From Actinomycetales bacterium (GTDB taxonomy: Bacteria > Actinomycetota > Actinomycetes > Actinomycetales > Kineosporiaceae): a stretch of DNA of 64,000 nucleotides. Both the position numbers and the translations under genes were made by a program. The notes beneath the pieces were generated by a model. That model did no database searches, had not been told where the DNA came from, and saw nothing but the letters and a program-made list of their open reading frames with translations. Positions 44,861 through 58,341 of the stretch are shown piece after piece (positions within the stretch are counted from its first letter, which is position 1; each line of letters begins with the position of its first letter). Location of the stretch: the NCBI GenBank assembly GCA_012719445.1, contig JAAYAH010000224.1, forward strand, positions 30,618 to 94,617. Reading direction: 5' to 3'.

Positions 44861-44954
44861 GGCGCGTGCGGCAGGCCAGGAACGCGTACGGCAGGCCAGG
44901 GGCGCGTGCGGCAGGCCAGGAACGCGTACGGCAGGCCAGGGGCGCGTACGGCGG
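44861..44954. repeat. 20-bp tandem repeat after flhB
   Basis: Four and a half copies alternating GGCGCGTGCGGCAGGCCAGG and AACGCGTACGGCAGGCCAGG, giving a 40-base higher-order period. GGCAGGCCAGG also occurs inside the flhB end, so the array may derive from it. Confidence 0.9.
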
Positions 44955-45011
44955 CGGACGGGGACCTCGGGACGGTGCCGTCGCCGACCCGACGCGGCAC
45001 AATGCCGTGGC

Positions 45012-45656
45012 ATGTCCCACCCACTGCTCGCCGACGACCTCATGGTCCTCGGGCACCACTGCGGAACCGGGAAGCCCCTGCTCGCCCGCTCCCGCCTCTC
45101 CTGCGGCATGGCCGGTGCCGTCCTCGCGGACCTGCTGGCCGTGGGGCGGATCGCGGTGGTCGACGGGAAGGTCCGGCCAACCGGGACCACCCCGACCGGT
45201 GACGAGCACCTCGACGCCTACGCCGCCACCGTCGCCGCCGCCCGCACCCCGCGCACGATCAGGTCCTGGGTACGGACCCTGCACTCGGGCCGGACCTTCA
45301 CCGACCTGACCCGGCACACCGCCTCGCGGGGTTTGATCCGGTACGAGCGGTCCCGGGTACTGCTGGTGTTCACCTCGCACCGTTACCTGCCGACCAGCCC
45401 GGCGGACCGGGACGCCCTGGTCCTGCTGCTGCGCGGCGCCCTCACCCGGTCCCGATCCGCGGATCCGCGGACCTCCACCCTGCTGTCGCTCGTCGTCGCT
45501 ACCGGGCTCGACCGCCCGCTGTACGGCGACCTGCCTCCCCGCGACCACCGCCGGCTGGCCAAGGCCGCCCTGGCGGGGAACGAGATCGCCGAGGCGGTGC
45601 ACCGGGTCATCCAGGAGGCAGAGTCCGCGTCGGTGGGCATCGGCACCGGCGTCTGA
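45012..45656 (+). CDS. GPP34-family (Golgi phosphoprotein 3-like) protein
   Basis: 214 residues from ATG 45012. MSHPLLADDLMVLGHHCGTGKPLLARSRLSCGMAGAVLADLLAVGRIAVVDGKVRP is the GPP34 N-terminus. RTLHSGRTFTDLTRHTASRGLIRYERSRVLLVFTSHRYLPTSPADRDALVLLLRGAL and RTSTLLSLVVATGL continue the pattern. These cytosolic proteins bind phosphoinositides in eukaryotes; in actinobacteria they are common and mostly uncharacterised. It lies alone between flhB and flhA with repeats on both sides, so a flagellar role is not evident. Confidence 0.88.
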   Translation: MSHPLLADDLMVLGHHCGTGKPLLARSRLSCGMAGAVLADLLAVGRIAVVDGKVRPTGTTPTGDEHLDAYAATVAAARTPRTIRSWVRTLHSGRTFTDLTRHTASRGLIRYERSRVLLVFTSHRYLPTSPADRDALVLLLRGALTRSRSADPRTSTLLSLVVATGLDRPLYGDLPPRDHRRLAKAALAGNEIAEAVHRVIQEAESASVGIGTGV

Positions 45657-45756
45657 TCACGGCACCTGCCGACCACGCCGGCCGTCCGTCTCGGCACCTA
45701 CCGACCACGACTGCTGCCGACCACGGCGGCGGCTACCGGTCCCTGCCCAGGACCCC

Positions 45757-45804
45757 GGTCCAGGGCCCGGTCCAGGGCCCGGTCCAGGGCCTCGGTCCAG
45801 GCCC
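45757..45804. repeat. 12-bp tandem repeat
   Basis: GGTCCAGGGCCC twice exactly, then one-base variants, making about four copies. It is non-coding. Confidence 0.8.
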
Positions 45805-45942
45805 AGATCCCGGCGCCGCTGCGGACGTGGTGACACCGGGATGCCCCGGACGGCGCATCCCCCGTCCTGGTCCGGGGACGGCTCGGGACCAGCCGGGCAC
45901 CTCCGCTCACCCGTGGTGAGCAGGGCCCACTCTCCCGGACCC

Positions 45943-45969
45943 TCAAGGATCGGCCCACCCGTCCGATAC
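45943..45969 (+). promoter_or_regulatory. Sigma-28 promoter of flhA-flhF
   Basis: TCAA (45943-45946), 15 bases, TCCGATAC (45962-45969): exact spacing, six of eight -10 bases. The leader to the flhA ATG at 46082 would be about 105 bases. Confidence 0.65.
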
Positions 45970-46081
45970 CAAGAGAGCCACGGACGGCAGTCCCGCGCAC
46001 GGACCTCCGCGCGAACACCACGCGCCCCCGCTCGCCGGTTCCCCGGCACCGGCGGGAGGTCCGGACTCCTCCGGAGGCTCC

Positions 46082-48166
46082 ATGTCGTCCAGCCGGCTGG
46101 CCCGTCTCGCAGTGCCCGTCATCGTCGTGGTCGTCGTGGTGATGATGGTCGTGCCGCTGCCCGCCGCCCTGCTGGACGTGCTCATCGCCGCCAACATCGC
46201 GACCAGCCTGGTGGTCCTGCTCGTGGCGATGCAGGTGCACAAGCCGCTCGACTTCGCCGTGTTCCCCACGATCGTGCTGGTGGCCACCATCTTCCGGTTG
46301 GCCCTCAACGTGTCCTCGACCCGGCTGGTGCTGCGGGACGGGTACGCAGGCCACGTCATCGACGCGTTCGGCCACATCGTCATCGGCAGCTCGCTCGTCA
46401 TCGGTCTGGTGATCTTCGCGATCCTGGTGATCATCCAGCTCACCGTGGTCACCAACGGTGCGGCCCGGGTGGCCGAGGTCGGGGCCCGGTTCACCCTGGA
46501 CGCGATGCCCGGCAAGCAGATGGCCATCGACGCCGACCTGAACTCCGGGCTCATCGACGAGGACGAGGCCAGGCGGCGGCGCAAGGAGGTCTCGGCGGAG
46601 GCCGACTTCTACGGCGCGATGGACGGCGGCACGAAGTTCGTCAAGGGCGACGCCATCGCCGCTGTGATCATCGCACTGGTCAACCTGCTCGGCGGGTTCG
46701 CCGTCGGGATGCTCCAGCGGGACATGTCTCCCGGCGAGGCGATCAACACCTACAGCCTGCTCACCGTCGGCGACGGTCTGGTCTCGCAGATCCCGGCCCT
46801 GCTCATGTCCGTGGCCACCGGCGTCATCGTCACCCGGTCCACGAGCGAGGGCGATGTCGGCACCGACCTCGTCGGCCAGTTCGCCCGGCACGTGGAGGCG
46901 CTACGGATCGGCGGTGCCGCGCTGATCGCCCTGTGCCTCGTCCCGGGGATGCCCAAGCTCCCGTTCCTGATCGTCGGCGGGCTGGTGCTGCTCGCCTCCA
47001 CCCGGGCCGCCGACAGCGAGTCCCCCACCCCCGCCGAGGCGCGCACCGGTACCGCGACGCAGCCGGCCCTGCCGGGGCCCGGCGCCGGCCCCGGCGGCAC
47101 CGGCACCGGTCCCGAGGCGGTCTCGGAATCGCTCAAGGTCGACCCGCTGGAGCTGCTGCTCGCGCCCGATCTCGTCGACCTCGTCGACCCGGCCCGCGGC
47201 GGCGACCTGCTGGACCGGGTGCGCGCGCTGCGTCGGAAGACAGCGGCCGACCTGGGCATCGTGCTCCCGCCGGTACGGACCCGGGACGGCGCGACGCTGG
47301 CTCCCGGCGCCTACGAGATCCGGGTGGGCGGGGTCAGCGTCGCCACCGGGGAAGCCCCGCCGGGGCACCTGCTCGCCATCGGCGACACCCCGGACCTGCT
47401 GCCGGGACGCCGGACGACGGAGCCGGTGTTCGGCCTGCCCGCCGTCTGGGTGCCGATCGAGCACCGGGCGACGGCGGAGGCGGTCGGCGCAACCCTGGTC
47501 GAGCGCGCCGCGGTGATCACCACGCACCTCGCCGAGATGGTGCGCCGGCACGCCTCCCGACTGCTGTCGCTCGACGACGTCCGGGAGCTGCTGGACGTGC
47601 TCAAGGCCGAGCGACCCGCCGCCGTCGAGGAACTGGTGCCGGGGCTGATCCCGATGTCGACCGTGCAGCGGGTGCTCCAGGGACTGCTCGACGAGCAGGT
47701 GTCCATCCGGGACCTCGGCCGGGTGCTCGAGGGGATCGGCCAGCGGGCCCGGTCCAGCACCGACCCGGACGCGCTGCTGGAGGCCGCCCGCGCGGCCCTC
47801 GGCCCGGCGCTCACCTCCTCCGTCGCCCGCGACGGCGTGCTGTACGCCCTGACCGTCGACCCCACCCTGGAGCAGGAGCTCGCCGAGGCGCTGCGGGCCG
47901 GCGAACAGGGTGTCGTCCTGGCCCTCGACCCGGACCTGGCGCAGCAGGTGGTCACGGATCTCGCGGGCCTCGTCCACGCGGCGGAGCAGCACGGCCGGGT
48001 GCCGGTGCTGCTGGTCGCCGGACCGCTGCGGCTGCCCCTGCAACGGCTGCTGCGCGGAACCCTCCCCCAGCTCCCGGTGATCAGCTTCTCGGAGACCACC
48101 GGGCTCCACCGGATCGAGACCATTGGGCAGGTGAGCCGTGGCCACGAGTTTGCTGCTCGAAGGTGA
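46082..48166 (+). CDS. flhA: Flagellar export protein FlhA
   Basis: 694 residues from ATG 46082. The N-terminal half has about eight membrane helices (RLAVPVIVVVVVVMMVVPLP, ANIATSLVVLLVAMQVHKPLDFAVFPTIVLVATIFRLALNVSSTRLVL) and the family motif EVGARFTLDAMPGKQMAIDADLNSGLIDEDEARRRRKEVSAEADFYGAMDGGTKFVKGDAIA. The C-terminal cytoplasmic domain begins near 345 (LLLAPDLVDLVDPARGGDLLDRVRALRRKTAADLGIVLPPVRTRD) and contains LADEMVRRHASRLL-type (HLAEMVRRHASRLLSLDDVRELLDVL). It forms the nine-fold export platform. flhF overlaps the last 29 bases. Confidence 0.97.
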   Translation: MSSSRLARLAVPVIVVVVVVMMVVPLPAALLDVLIAANIATSLVVLLVAMQVHKPLDFAVFPTIVLVATIFRLALNVSSTRLVLRDGYAGHVIDAFGHIVIGSSLVIGLVIFAILVIIQLTVVTNGAARVAEVGARFTLDAMPGKQMAIDADLNSGLIDEDEARRRRKEVSAEADFYGAMDGGTKFVKGDAIAAVIIALVNLLGGFAVGMLQRDMSPGEAINTYSLLTVGDGLVSQIPALLMSVATGVIVTRSTSEGDVGTDLVGQFARHVEALRIGGAALIALCLVPGMPKLPFLIVGGLVLLASTRAADSESPTPAEARTGTATQPALPGPGAGPGGTGTGPEAVSESLKVDPLELLLAPDLVDLVDPARGGDLLDRVRALRRKTAADLGIVLPPVRTRDGATLAPGAYEIRVGGVSVATGEAPPGHLLAIGDTPDLLPGRRTTEPVFGLPAVWVPIEHRATAEAVGATLVERAAVITTHLAEMVRRHASRLLSLDDVRELLDVLKAERPAAVEELVPGLIPMSTVQRVLQGLLDEQVSIRDLGRVLEGIGQRARSSTDPDALLEAARAALGPALTSSVARDGVLYALTVDPTLEQELAEALRAGEQGVVLALDPDLAQQVVTDLAGLVHAAEQHGRVPVLLVAGPLRLPLQRLLRGTLPQLPVISFSETTGLHRIETIGQVSRGHEFAARR

Positions 48167-49712
48167 GGACCTGGAGGCTCTGCTCGTCCGCGCCCACGCG
48201 GAGGGCGGGTCGAACGCCAGGATCCTGCGCGCGGAGAAGGTGCGCAGGGGCGGTTTCCTGGGTTTCTTCGCCCGGCAGGCCTTCGAGGTCGCCGTCGAGA
48301 TCCCGGATCCGCAGCCGCAGTCCTCGCCGGAGACCGGAGCGCGGCCGGTGAGCACCGCGGCGCTGGACCGGGCCGGTGCCGCGATCGCCGAACGGGAGGC
48401 CGACGGCACCGTGCCGCCTCCGGCCGCGCTCGCCGCCGAGGGCGTCGCCGGTGCGGCCGACCGGGCGAACGCCGCCGCGCGGACCGCCGCCAGGACGCTG
48501 ACCCTGCCGCCGGACCGGCGGGCACCGTCCGCGGCGACGGCGCTGCTGGACCGCTACGAGGCCGACGGCGGGCTGCCGGGGACGGTGCCGGTCGAGTCGG
48601 CCGTCGACGCGCCCGTGCCGTCCACCGCCGGGACGCCCTTCTCCTCGTTGATGGACCAGCTCCGCCAGGACCTCGACCTCTCGCCGTGGCCGGGCGACGG
48701 GGGCTCCCCCGGGGGCGCCGACGACACCGACCCCGAGGGTGGCGACACCGGTACGGCCGGGTCGGCAGGAGCGAGGTTCCGGCCGCTCATCCCCTCCCCC
48801 CGCACCCCGGGCCCCCTCGGCCACGGCTCCCCCGGCGACGGCTCCGCCGACCACCCGGCGACCGCCGTGGCTCCCACGGGACCCGGGACCTCGCCGGACC
48901 GGGTCGGCCCGGCGAGCCGACCGAGTGCAACGGACCCCGGCGGCGGACCGGCCGGGAGCGGGCACGACGCCCAGGCACCGGAACCCCCCGCGGCGGGGTC
49001 GACGGGCCGGACGGCCACAGGCAGGTCACCGGCCGAGATCCGGCTCGCGGCCGACCGCAAGGTGCTGCGCTCGCTCGGGGTGCCGTCCGCGTGGACCCGC
49101 CGGATGCGCGCCGGTGACCGGTACACGACCATCTACCGGATGCTCTCCCGGCTGCCCCAGCCGACCGTCGACCCGGAGGCACCGGTCGTCGCCGTCATCG
49201 GACCGGCCGACACGGTGCTGCTGGAGGCCTACCGCACCGCCGTCGACCTCGCCATCGGCTGGCAGCCCCGGCCGGTCGTCTACGTGCCCGCGACGGACGG
49301 GCCGGAGCGGTTCGCCGCGCTCGCCGACGTGCACGCGTTCGACTCCGTCGTGGTGGCCGTGGAGACGGGCGGCTACGACGACGCGGAGCTGGTGCGGGCG
49401 ACGCTGCGGCAGATCAGGGCGCAGGTCGTCATCGCCGTCCTCGACGCGACGCTCGGCCTGACGGCCAACGTGGGGTGGCTGGAGGCGCTCGGCCGGGTGG
49501 ACGCGGTCGCCGTCGACGGGGCGACGCACGTCGTCGACCCGGCCCGGTGCCTGCAGCTGACCGTCCCGGTCGTCCGCCTCGACGGCATCCCCATCGACCG
49601 GGTGACCTGGACGGCACTGCTGTGCGCACAACTGGAGGCGGCCGAGCACGCGCGGGCTGCCGAGCAGCGGGCCCGCAGCGTCGGGGCCCGGGCCGGCGCC
49701 ACCGTCCACTGA
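48138..49712 (+). CDS. flhF: FlhF-like protein lacking the GTPase P-loop
   Basis: 524 residues from GTG 48138, overlapping flhA. The first 60 residues follow the FlhF B-domain (LLLEGEDLEALLVRAHAEGGSNARILRAEKVRRGGFLGFFARQAFEVAVEI; the GGFLGFFARQ-F-V pattern is that of FlhF). A 220-residue Pro/Gly/Thr-rich linker follows. The C-terminal half has the SRP-GTPase N-domain-like part and strands of the G domain (VVAVIGPADTVLLEAYRTAVDLAI, DSVVVAVETGGY, RVDAVAVDGATH). Where GxxGxGK(T/S) should be there is GPADTVLL. It therefore should not bind GTP normally. FlhF sets flagellar position in polar flagellates. Confidence 0.75.
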   Translation: MATSLLLEGEDLEALLVRAHAEGGSNARILRAEKVRRGGFLGFFARQAFEVAVEIPDPQPQSSPETGARPVSTAALDRAGAAIAEREADGTVPPPAALAAEGVAGAADRANAAARTAARTLTLPPDRRAPSAATALLDRYEADGGLPGTVPVESAVDAPVPSTAGTPFSSLMDQLRQDLDLSPWPGDGGSPGGADDTDPEGGDTGTAGSAGARFRPLIPSPRTPGPLGHGSPGDGSADHPATAVAPTGPGTSPDRVGPASRPSATDPGGGPAGSGHDAQAPEPPAAGSTGRTATGRSPAEIRLAADRKVLRSLGVPSAWTRRMRAGDRYTTIYRMLSRLPQPTVDPEAPVVAVIGPADTVLLEAYRTAVDLAIGWQPRPVVYVPATDGPERFAALADVHAFDSVVVAVETGGYDDAELVRATLRQIRAQVVIAVLDATLGLTANVGWLEALGRVDAVAVDGATHVVDPARCLQLTVPVVRLDGIPIDRVTWTALLCAQLEAAEHARAAEQRARSVGARAGATVH

Positions 49713-49727
49713 CCGAGGGGGTGGGAG

Positions 49728-50018
49728 ATGAACCCCGTCACCGCGGGCTGCCTCGTCGCCGCCGCCTTCGCCGGCCCTCCGCTGTGGTCGCTGGTGCAGG
49801 AGGGCCAGTTGGACTCGATCGCCGCCATGGAGCGGGGAGCCGTCGTCGCCGGGGTCTGCGCGATCGGGGCCGTGTTCCTCGACAACGTCATCGCGGGATT
49901 CCGGGAGGAGACCGCCAAGGCCCGGCAGCTCGCCCGGCTGTCCGCCGCCCTTGCCGAGGAGAGGTCCGCCGAGACCGCAGGCAGGGACACGGCCCACGAC
50001 CACACCCCCTCGCCGTGA
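49728..50018 (+). CDS. Small two-helix membrane protein after flhF
   Basis: 96 residues from ATG 49728, preceded by GGGGGTGGGAG. Two hydrophobic stretches (VTAGCLVAAAFAGPPLWSLV and AGVCAIGAVFLDNVIAGF) and a charged C-terminal half. I do not recognise it. It is 15 bases after flhF and so probably belongs to the flhA transcript. Confidence 0.6.
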   Translation: MNPVTAGCLVAAAFAGPPLWSLVQEGQLDSIAAMERGAVVAGVCAIGAVFLDNVIAGFREETAKARQLARLSAALAEERSAETAGRDTAHDHTPSP

Positions 50019-50315
50019 TCCGATCCCCCTCGCCGCGACCCGGTCCTCCTCGTCACCGTGACCCGCCTCTGCCGGCTCGCCCGGGCCGGTGGCAGGTGCC
50101 GCTCGGACCCGGCCGACGACGCCGCCTGATGCGTCACATTCGTCGCGCCTGGACCGGCCGACCTGGCGGACGCCCACAGCCCGAACCCCCCCGCACTGTG
50201 CGAGACCACCAAACCCGCTGGTAGACGTCGCGCACGTCACCGGATCGGCCGGTCGTGGATCGCTAGGGTGATTCGGCAGTCAGGTCTGACGGGTCGGTCC
50301 AGGAGGCAACGGGCG
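50019..50315. other. Spacer between flagellar cluster and carboxylase gene
   Basis: 297 bases with no gene. A GGAGG ribosome site (50301-50305) precedes the carboxylase ATG. No clear promoter or perfect hairpin was identified. Confidence 0.5.
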
Positions 50316-55793
<5,478 letters not shown>

Positions 55794-55825
55794 GCCCGTC
55801 GTTCGGACCGATCCGCCGTCCCGGG

Positions 55826-55867
55826 CACCGGGCGGCCCGTCACCCTCAGGGCACGGGCCGCCCGGTG
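55826..55867 (+). terminator. Hairpin terminator after the carboxylase gene
   Basis: Perfect 15-base arms (55826-55840 CACCGGGCGGCCCGT; 55853-55867 ACGGGCCGCCCGGTG) with a 12-base loop, 33 bases past the stop. Confidence 0.8.
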
Positions 55868-56051
55868 TCGTCCCAGCCGACCCACGGCCGGTCCGGTCCC
55901 GGGGCTCCAAGTTTTGGACAAGATCGCGGTAAGCCGGGAGTGGTTCCCTGCCCGGGTCGCTCGGCACCTCCCGGACCCCGCTGACGGTCGGGTGGGACGG
56001 GCGAGCCCCGACCCGACCAGGGCGGGGCCGCGACACCCCCGAGGTCACCCC

Positions 56052-57398
56052 GTGAAACCCTCCCTGACCCGCTCCACCGGTCTGGCGGCCCTGGCCGCCC
56101 TGACCGTGACCATCACCCTCGCCGTTCCCTCGGCCGGCTCCCCACCGACCACCACCCCCACGGACACCCCCGGGACCGGGGTCACCTCCCCCACCAGGCA
56201 CCGCTCCGGGCTGACCCTGCTCCCCGTGCCCAGGCCCCCGGCCCCGCTGCCGGAGACCCTGGCCACCGCCCTCAGCGACGCGCAGCGACTGGCCGGCGAG
56301 CACCCGAAGGACTTCGGCTACGCCTGGGTCGACCGAGCCACCGGACGGGTGATGCTCGACGTGGCCACCGACAACGGCAGGCGCCTGGCCGAGCACCTCA
56401 CCGCACCCCCGGACACCTCCCGGACCGCCTCCCGAGGCGACACCGCCGCCGCGGCACCCCGGCCGCGACTGCGCCAGGCAGCACGCCCCCAGGCCGACCT
56501 GGAACGGGTCAAGGACGAGGTCATCGCCCTGGACGGCGTCTGGGTCGCCGAGGTCGACCCGCAGACCGCCCGGGTCGTGGTCACCGTCACGAAGCTCTCC
56601 GACGCCCTGGCAGCGAGGATCACCAAGGCCTACGGCACCGACACCGTCACCGTCCGCGTCGACCCCGGGTACCAGCCCGGGTCCACCGCGGCCCGCAGCT
56701 CCGACAGCTCTCCCTTCTGGGGCGGGTCGTACATCATCACGCCGACGGGAACCGTTTGTACGGCAGGCTTCCCCTGGGAGAGCAGTGAGGGCACCCACAT
56801 GCTGACCGCCGGTCACTGCGCCCCCTACGGCGGCTCGGTGTCCACCCCGGCCACCAGCATGGGCTGGGTGACCCCGGGCTCCCGGGAGACCTGGACGAAA
56901 GGCACCGGGACCGTCTACCTCAGCGGCCAGAGCCGGTACCGCGGAGACCTGGCGCTGATCGACACCGACAGCGGCAAGAGCGTCTCACCGTCGATCTACA
57001 CCGGCGAGAGGGACTACCGGCGGGTCCGGGAGATGATCGGACGCTACGTCCAGGTCGGCGACGAGTACTGCACCGCCGGCATCAGCTCCGGAGCGGTCTG
57101 TGGCTGGGAGGTCATCGCCACCGGCGTGAACTACAAGTACGGCGGCACCGGTGAGACGGTCCGCAACGTGGTGCGTGGTGAGAAGACCAGTGGCCGGTGC
57201 ATCCTCGGCGGTGACTCGGGTGGTCCCGTCTACGGCGTGAACCCCGACGGGACCGTCACCGCCTCGGGCATCACCAGCGGTGTCACCGGCGGCGGTGGCA
57301 GCGACAGCATCGGCGGGTGGATCGACCCCTGCAACCACGTGTTCACCGACATCAACGAGGCCTTCTGGGGGTTCCCCGGGCACCTGCAGACCACGTGA
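56052..57398 (+). CDS. Secreted S1 (chymotrypsin-like) serine protease with pro-region
   Basis: 448 residues from GTG 56052. A signal peptide (KPSLTRSTGLAALAALTVTITLAVPSAGS) is followed by a pro-region to about 215 (LERVKDEVIALDGVWVAEVDPQTARVVVTVT). The mature domain has SSPFWGGSYIITPTGTVCTAGFP, the catalytic His in MLTAGHCAP, Asp in YRGDLALIDTD, and Ser in CILGGDSGGPVYG. Paired Cys surround them. This is the alpha-lytic/streptogrisin-like arrangement with autoprocessing. A longer frame from 55914 has no signal. It is likely monocistronic, with a hairpin behind it. Confidence 0.9.
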   Translation: MKPSLTRSTGLAALAALTVTITLAVPSAGSPPTTTPTDTPGTGVTSPTRHRSGLTLLPVPRPPAPLPETLATALSDAQRLAGEHPKDFGYAWVDRATGRVMLDVATDNGRRLAEHLTAPPDTSRTASRGDTAAAAPRPRLRQAARPQADLERVKDEVIALDGVWVAEVDPQTARVVVTVTKLSDALAARITKAYGTDTVTVRVDPGYQPGSTAARSSDSSPFWGGSYIITPTGTVCTAGFPWESSEGTHMLTAGHCAPYGGSVSTPATSMGWVTPGSRETWTKGTGTVYLSGQSRYRGDLALIDTDSGKSVSPSIYTGERDYRRVREMIGRYVQVGDEYCTAGISSGAVCGWEVIATGVNYKYGGTGETVRNVVRGEKTSGRCILGGDSGGPVYGVNPDGTVTASGITSGVTGGGGSDSIGGWIDPCNHVFTDINEAFWGFPGHLQTT

Positions 57399-57724
57399 CG
57401 ACCCCACCGGCGCTCCGGCGCCAGGGTCGGGACGCGGCCCGGGAGCCGGAGCGCCGGAGCAGGGGGTGCACCAGGGGACCTGCTCCGGCGCACCGAGGCG
57501 GGCGTGATCAGCACCCCGGCTGGGCCGGGGACAGCGGGACCTCGGGCACTCCCCGACGACCCCGGCACGCGCCATCCTGGACCCGGGAGATCTCCGACCC
57601 GGGGCGGACCGGACCCTGAGCCGAGGCGGAACCGGACCTGGACCGGACCTGGACCGGACCGGAACCGGACCTGGACCGGGGCGGCCCTGCCGCACTCTCA
57701 TCGCGGAGCGAGGAGGCGGATCCG
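57399..57724. other. Spacer with inverted repeat and GGACC repeats
   Basis: 326 bases without a gene. Arms CCGGCGCTCCGG (57407-57418) and CCGGAGCGCCGG (57446-57457) may form a terminator for the protease gene. ACCGGACCTGG-type units repeat from about 57629 to 57680, just before the flavodoxin gene. Confidence 0.6.
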
Positions 57725-58267
57725 GTGCGCGCACTGATCGTGTTCGAGTCGATGTTCGGCAACGCGCAGACGATCGCGAGATCGATCTCCCGGGGCCTGG
57801 CCACGGCGATGGACGTGCGGACCGCCGAGGTGGGCGACGCACCGACCTCGATCTCCGAGGAGGTGGACCTGCTGGTGGTGGGTGGTCCCAACCACCAGTT
57901 CGGGATGACCCGGCCGGACAGCAGGCGGCAGGCGGCGGAGATGACCACCCGGCCGCTGGTGTCCCGGGGCATCGGGCTGCGGGAGTGGATCGCCCGGGTC
58001 CGTGGCCCTGCCGTCGCGGTGCCGCTGGTGGTGTTCGACACCCGGCTCACCCACCCGCGGTTCCTCCAGCACGTGGACCGCACCTCGCGGTCGGTGGAGA
58101 AGCGGCTCCGCGACCGCGGCTTCCGGGTCGTCGCGACGGCGGAGCATTTCTTCGTCCTCGACGCGGTCGGTCCGCTGCGCAGGGGTGAGGGCGAGCGCGC
58201 CGTCCGCTGGGGCGAGGAGCTGGCCCGTGCCCTGCTGCGGCTCCCTCCCGCGGCCGACCAGGGCTGA
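57725..58267 (+). CDS. Flavodoxin-domain protein
   Basis: 180 residues from GTG 57725, with GCGAGGAGG upstream. VRALIVFESMFGNAQTIARSISRGL is the FMN-phosphate loop of flavodoxins (here ESMFGNAQTI instead of the T/S-x-T-G-x-T). DLLVVGGPNHQFGMTRPDSRRQA and VFDTRLTHPRFL complete the fold. It is a soluble electron-transfer or redox-sensing protein, not a full enzyme. The gene lies alone, with its end facing the kinase gene. Confidence 0.85.
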   Translation: MRALIVFESMFGNAQTIARSISRGLATAMDVRTAEVGDAPTSISEEVDLLVVGGPNHQFGMTRPDSRRQAAEMTTRPLVSRGIGLREWIARVRGPAVAVPLVVFDTRLTHPRFLQHVDRTSRSVEKRLRDRGFRVVATAEHFFVLDAVGPLRRGEGERAVRWGEELARALLRLPPAADQG

Positions 58268-58341
58268 CGCACCGGTGGAAGGCGTCGCGCAGAGGGCGTC
58301 GCGGGCCGGGCGGAGGTGTCGCAGGCCGGTCGGCGCGGGGA

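Larger units (their letters stand above)
45657..46081. other. Spacer before flhA
   Basis: 425 bases without a gene. It contains the 12-bp tandem repeat (45757-45804) and the sigma-28 promoter (45943-45969). Confidence 0.7.

Noticed and set aside
44861..44954. 20-bp repeats as CRISPR
   Set aside because: Head-to-tail copies with no spacers.
48554..49132. Minus-strand frame opposite the flhF linker
   Set aside because: Low-complexity shadow of the Pro/Gly/Thr linker.
57407..57457. Inverted repeat behind the protease as a certain terminator
   Set aside because: The loop is 27 bases and no T-run follows, so it is only mentioned as possible.
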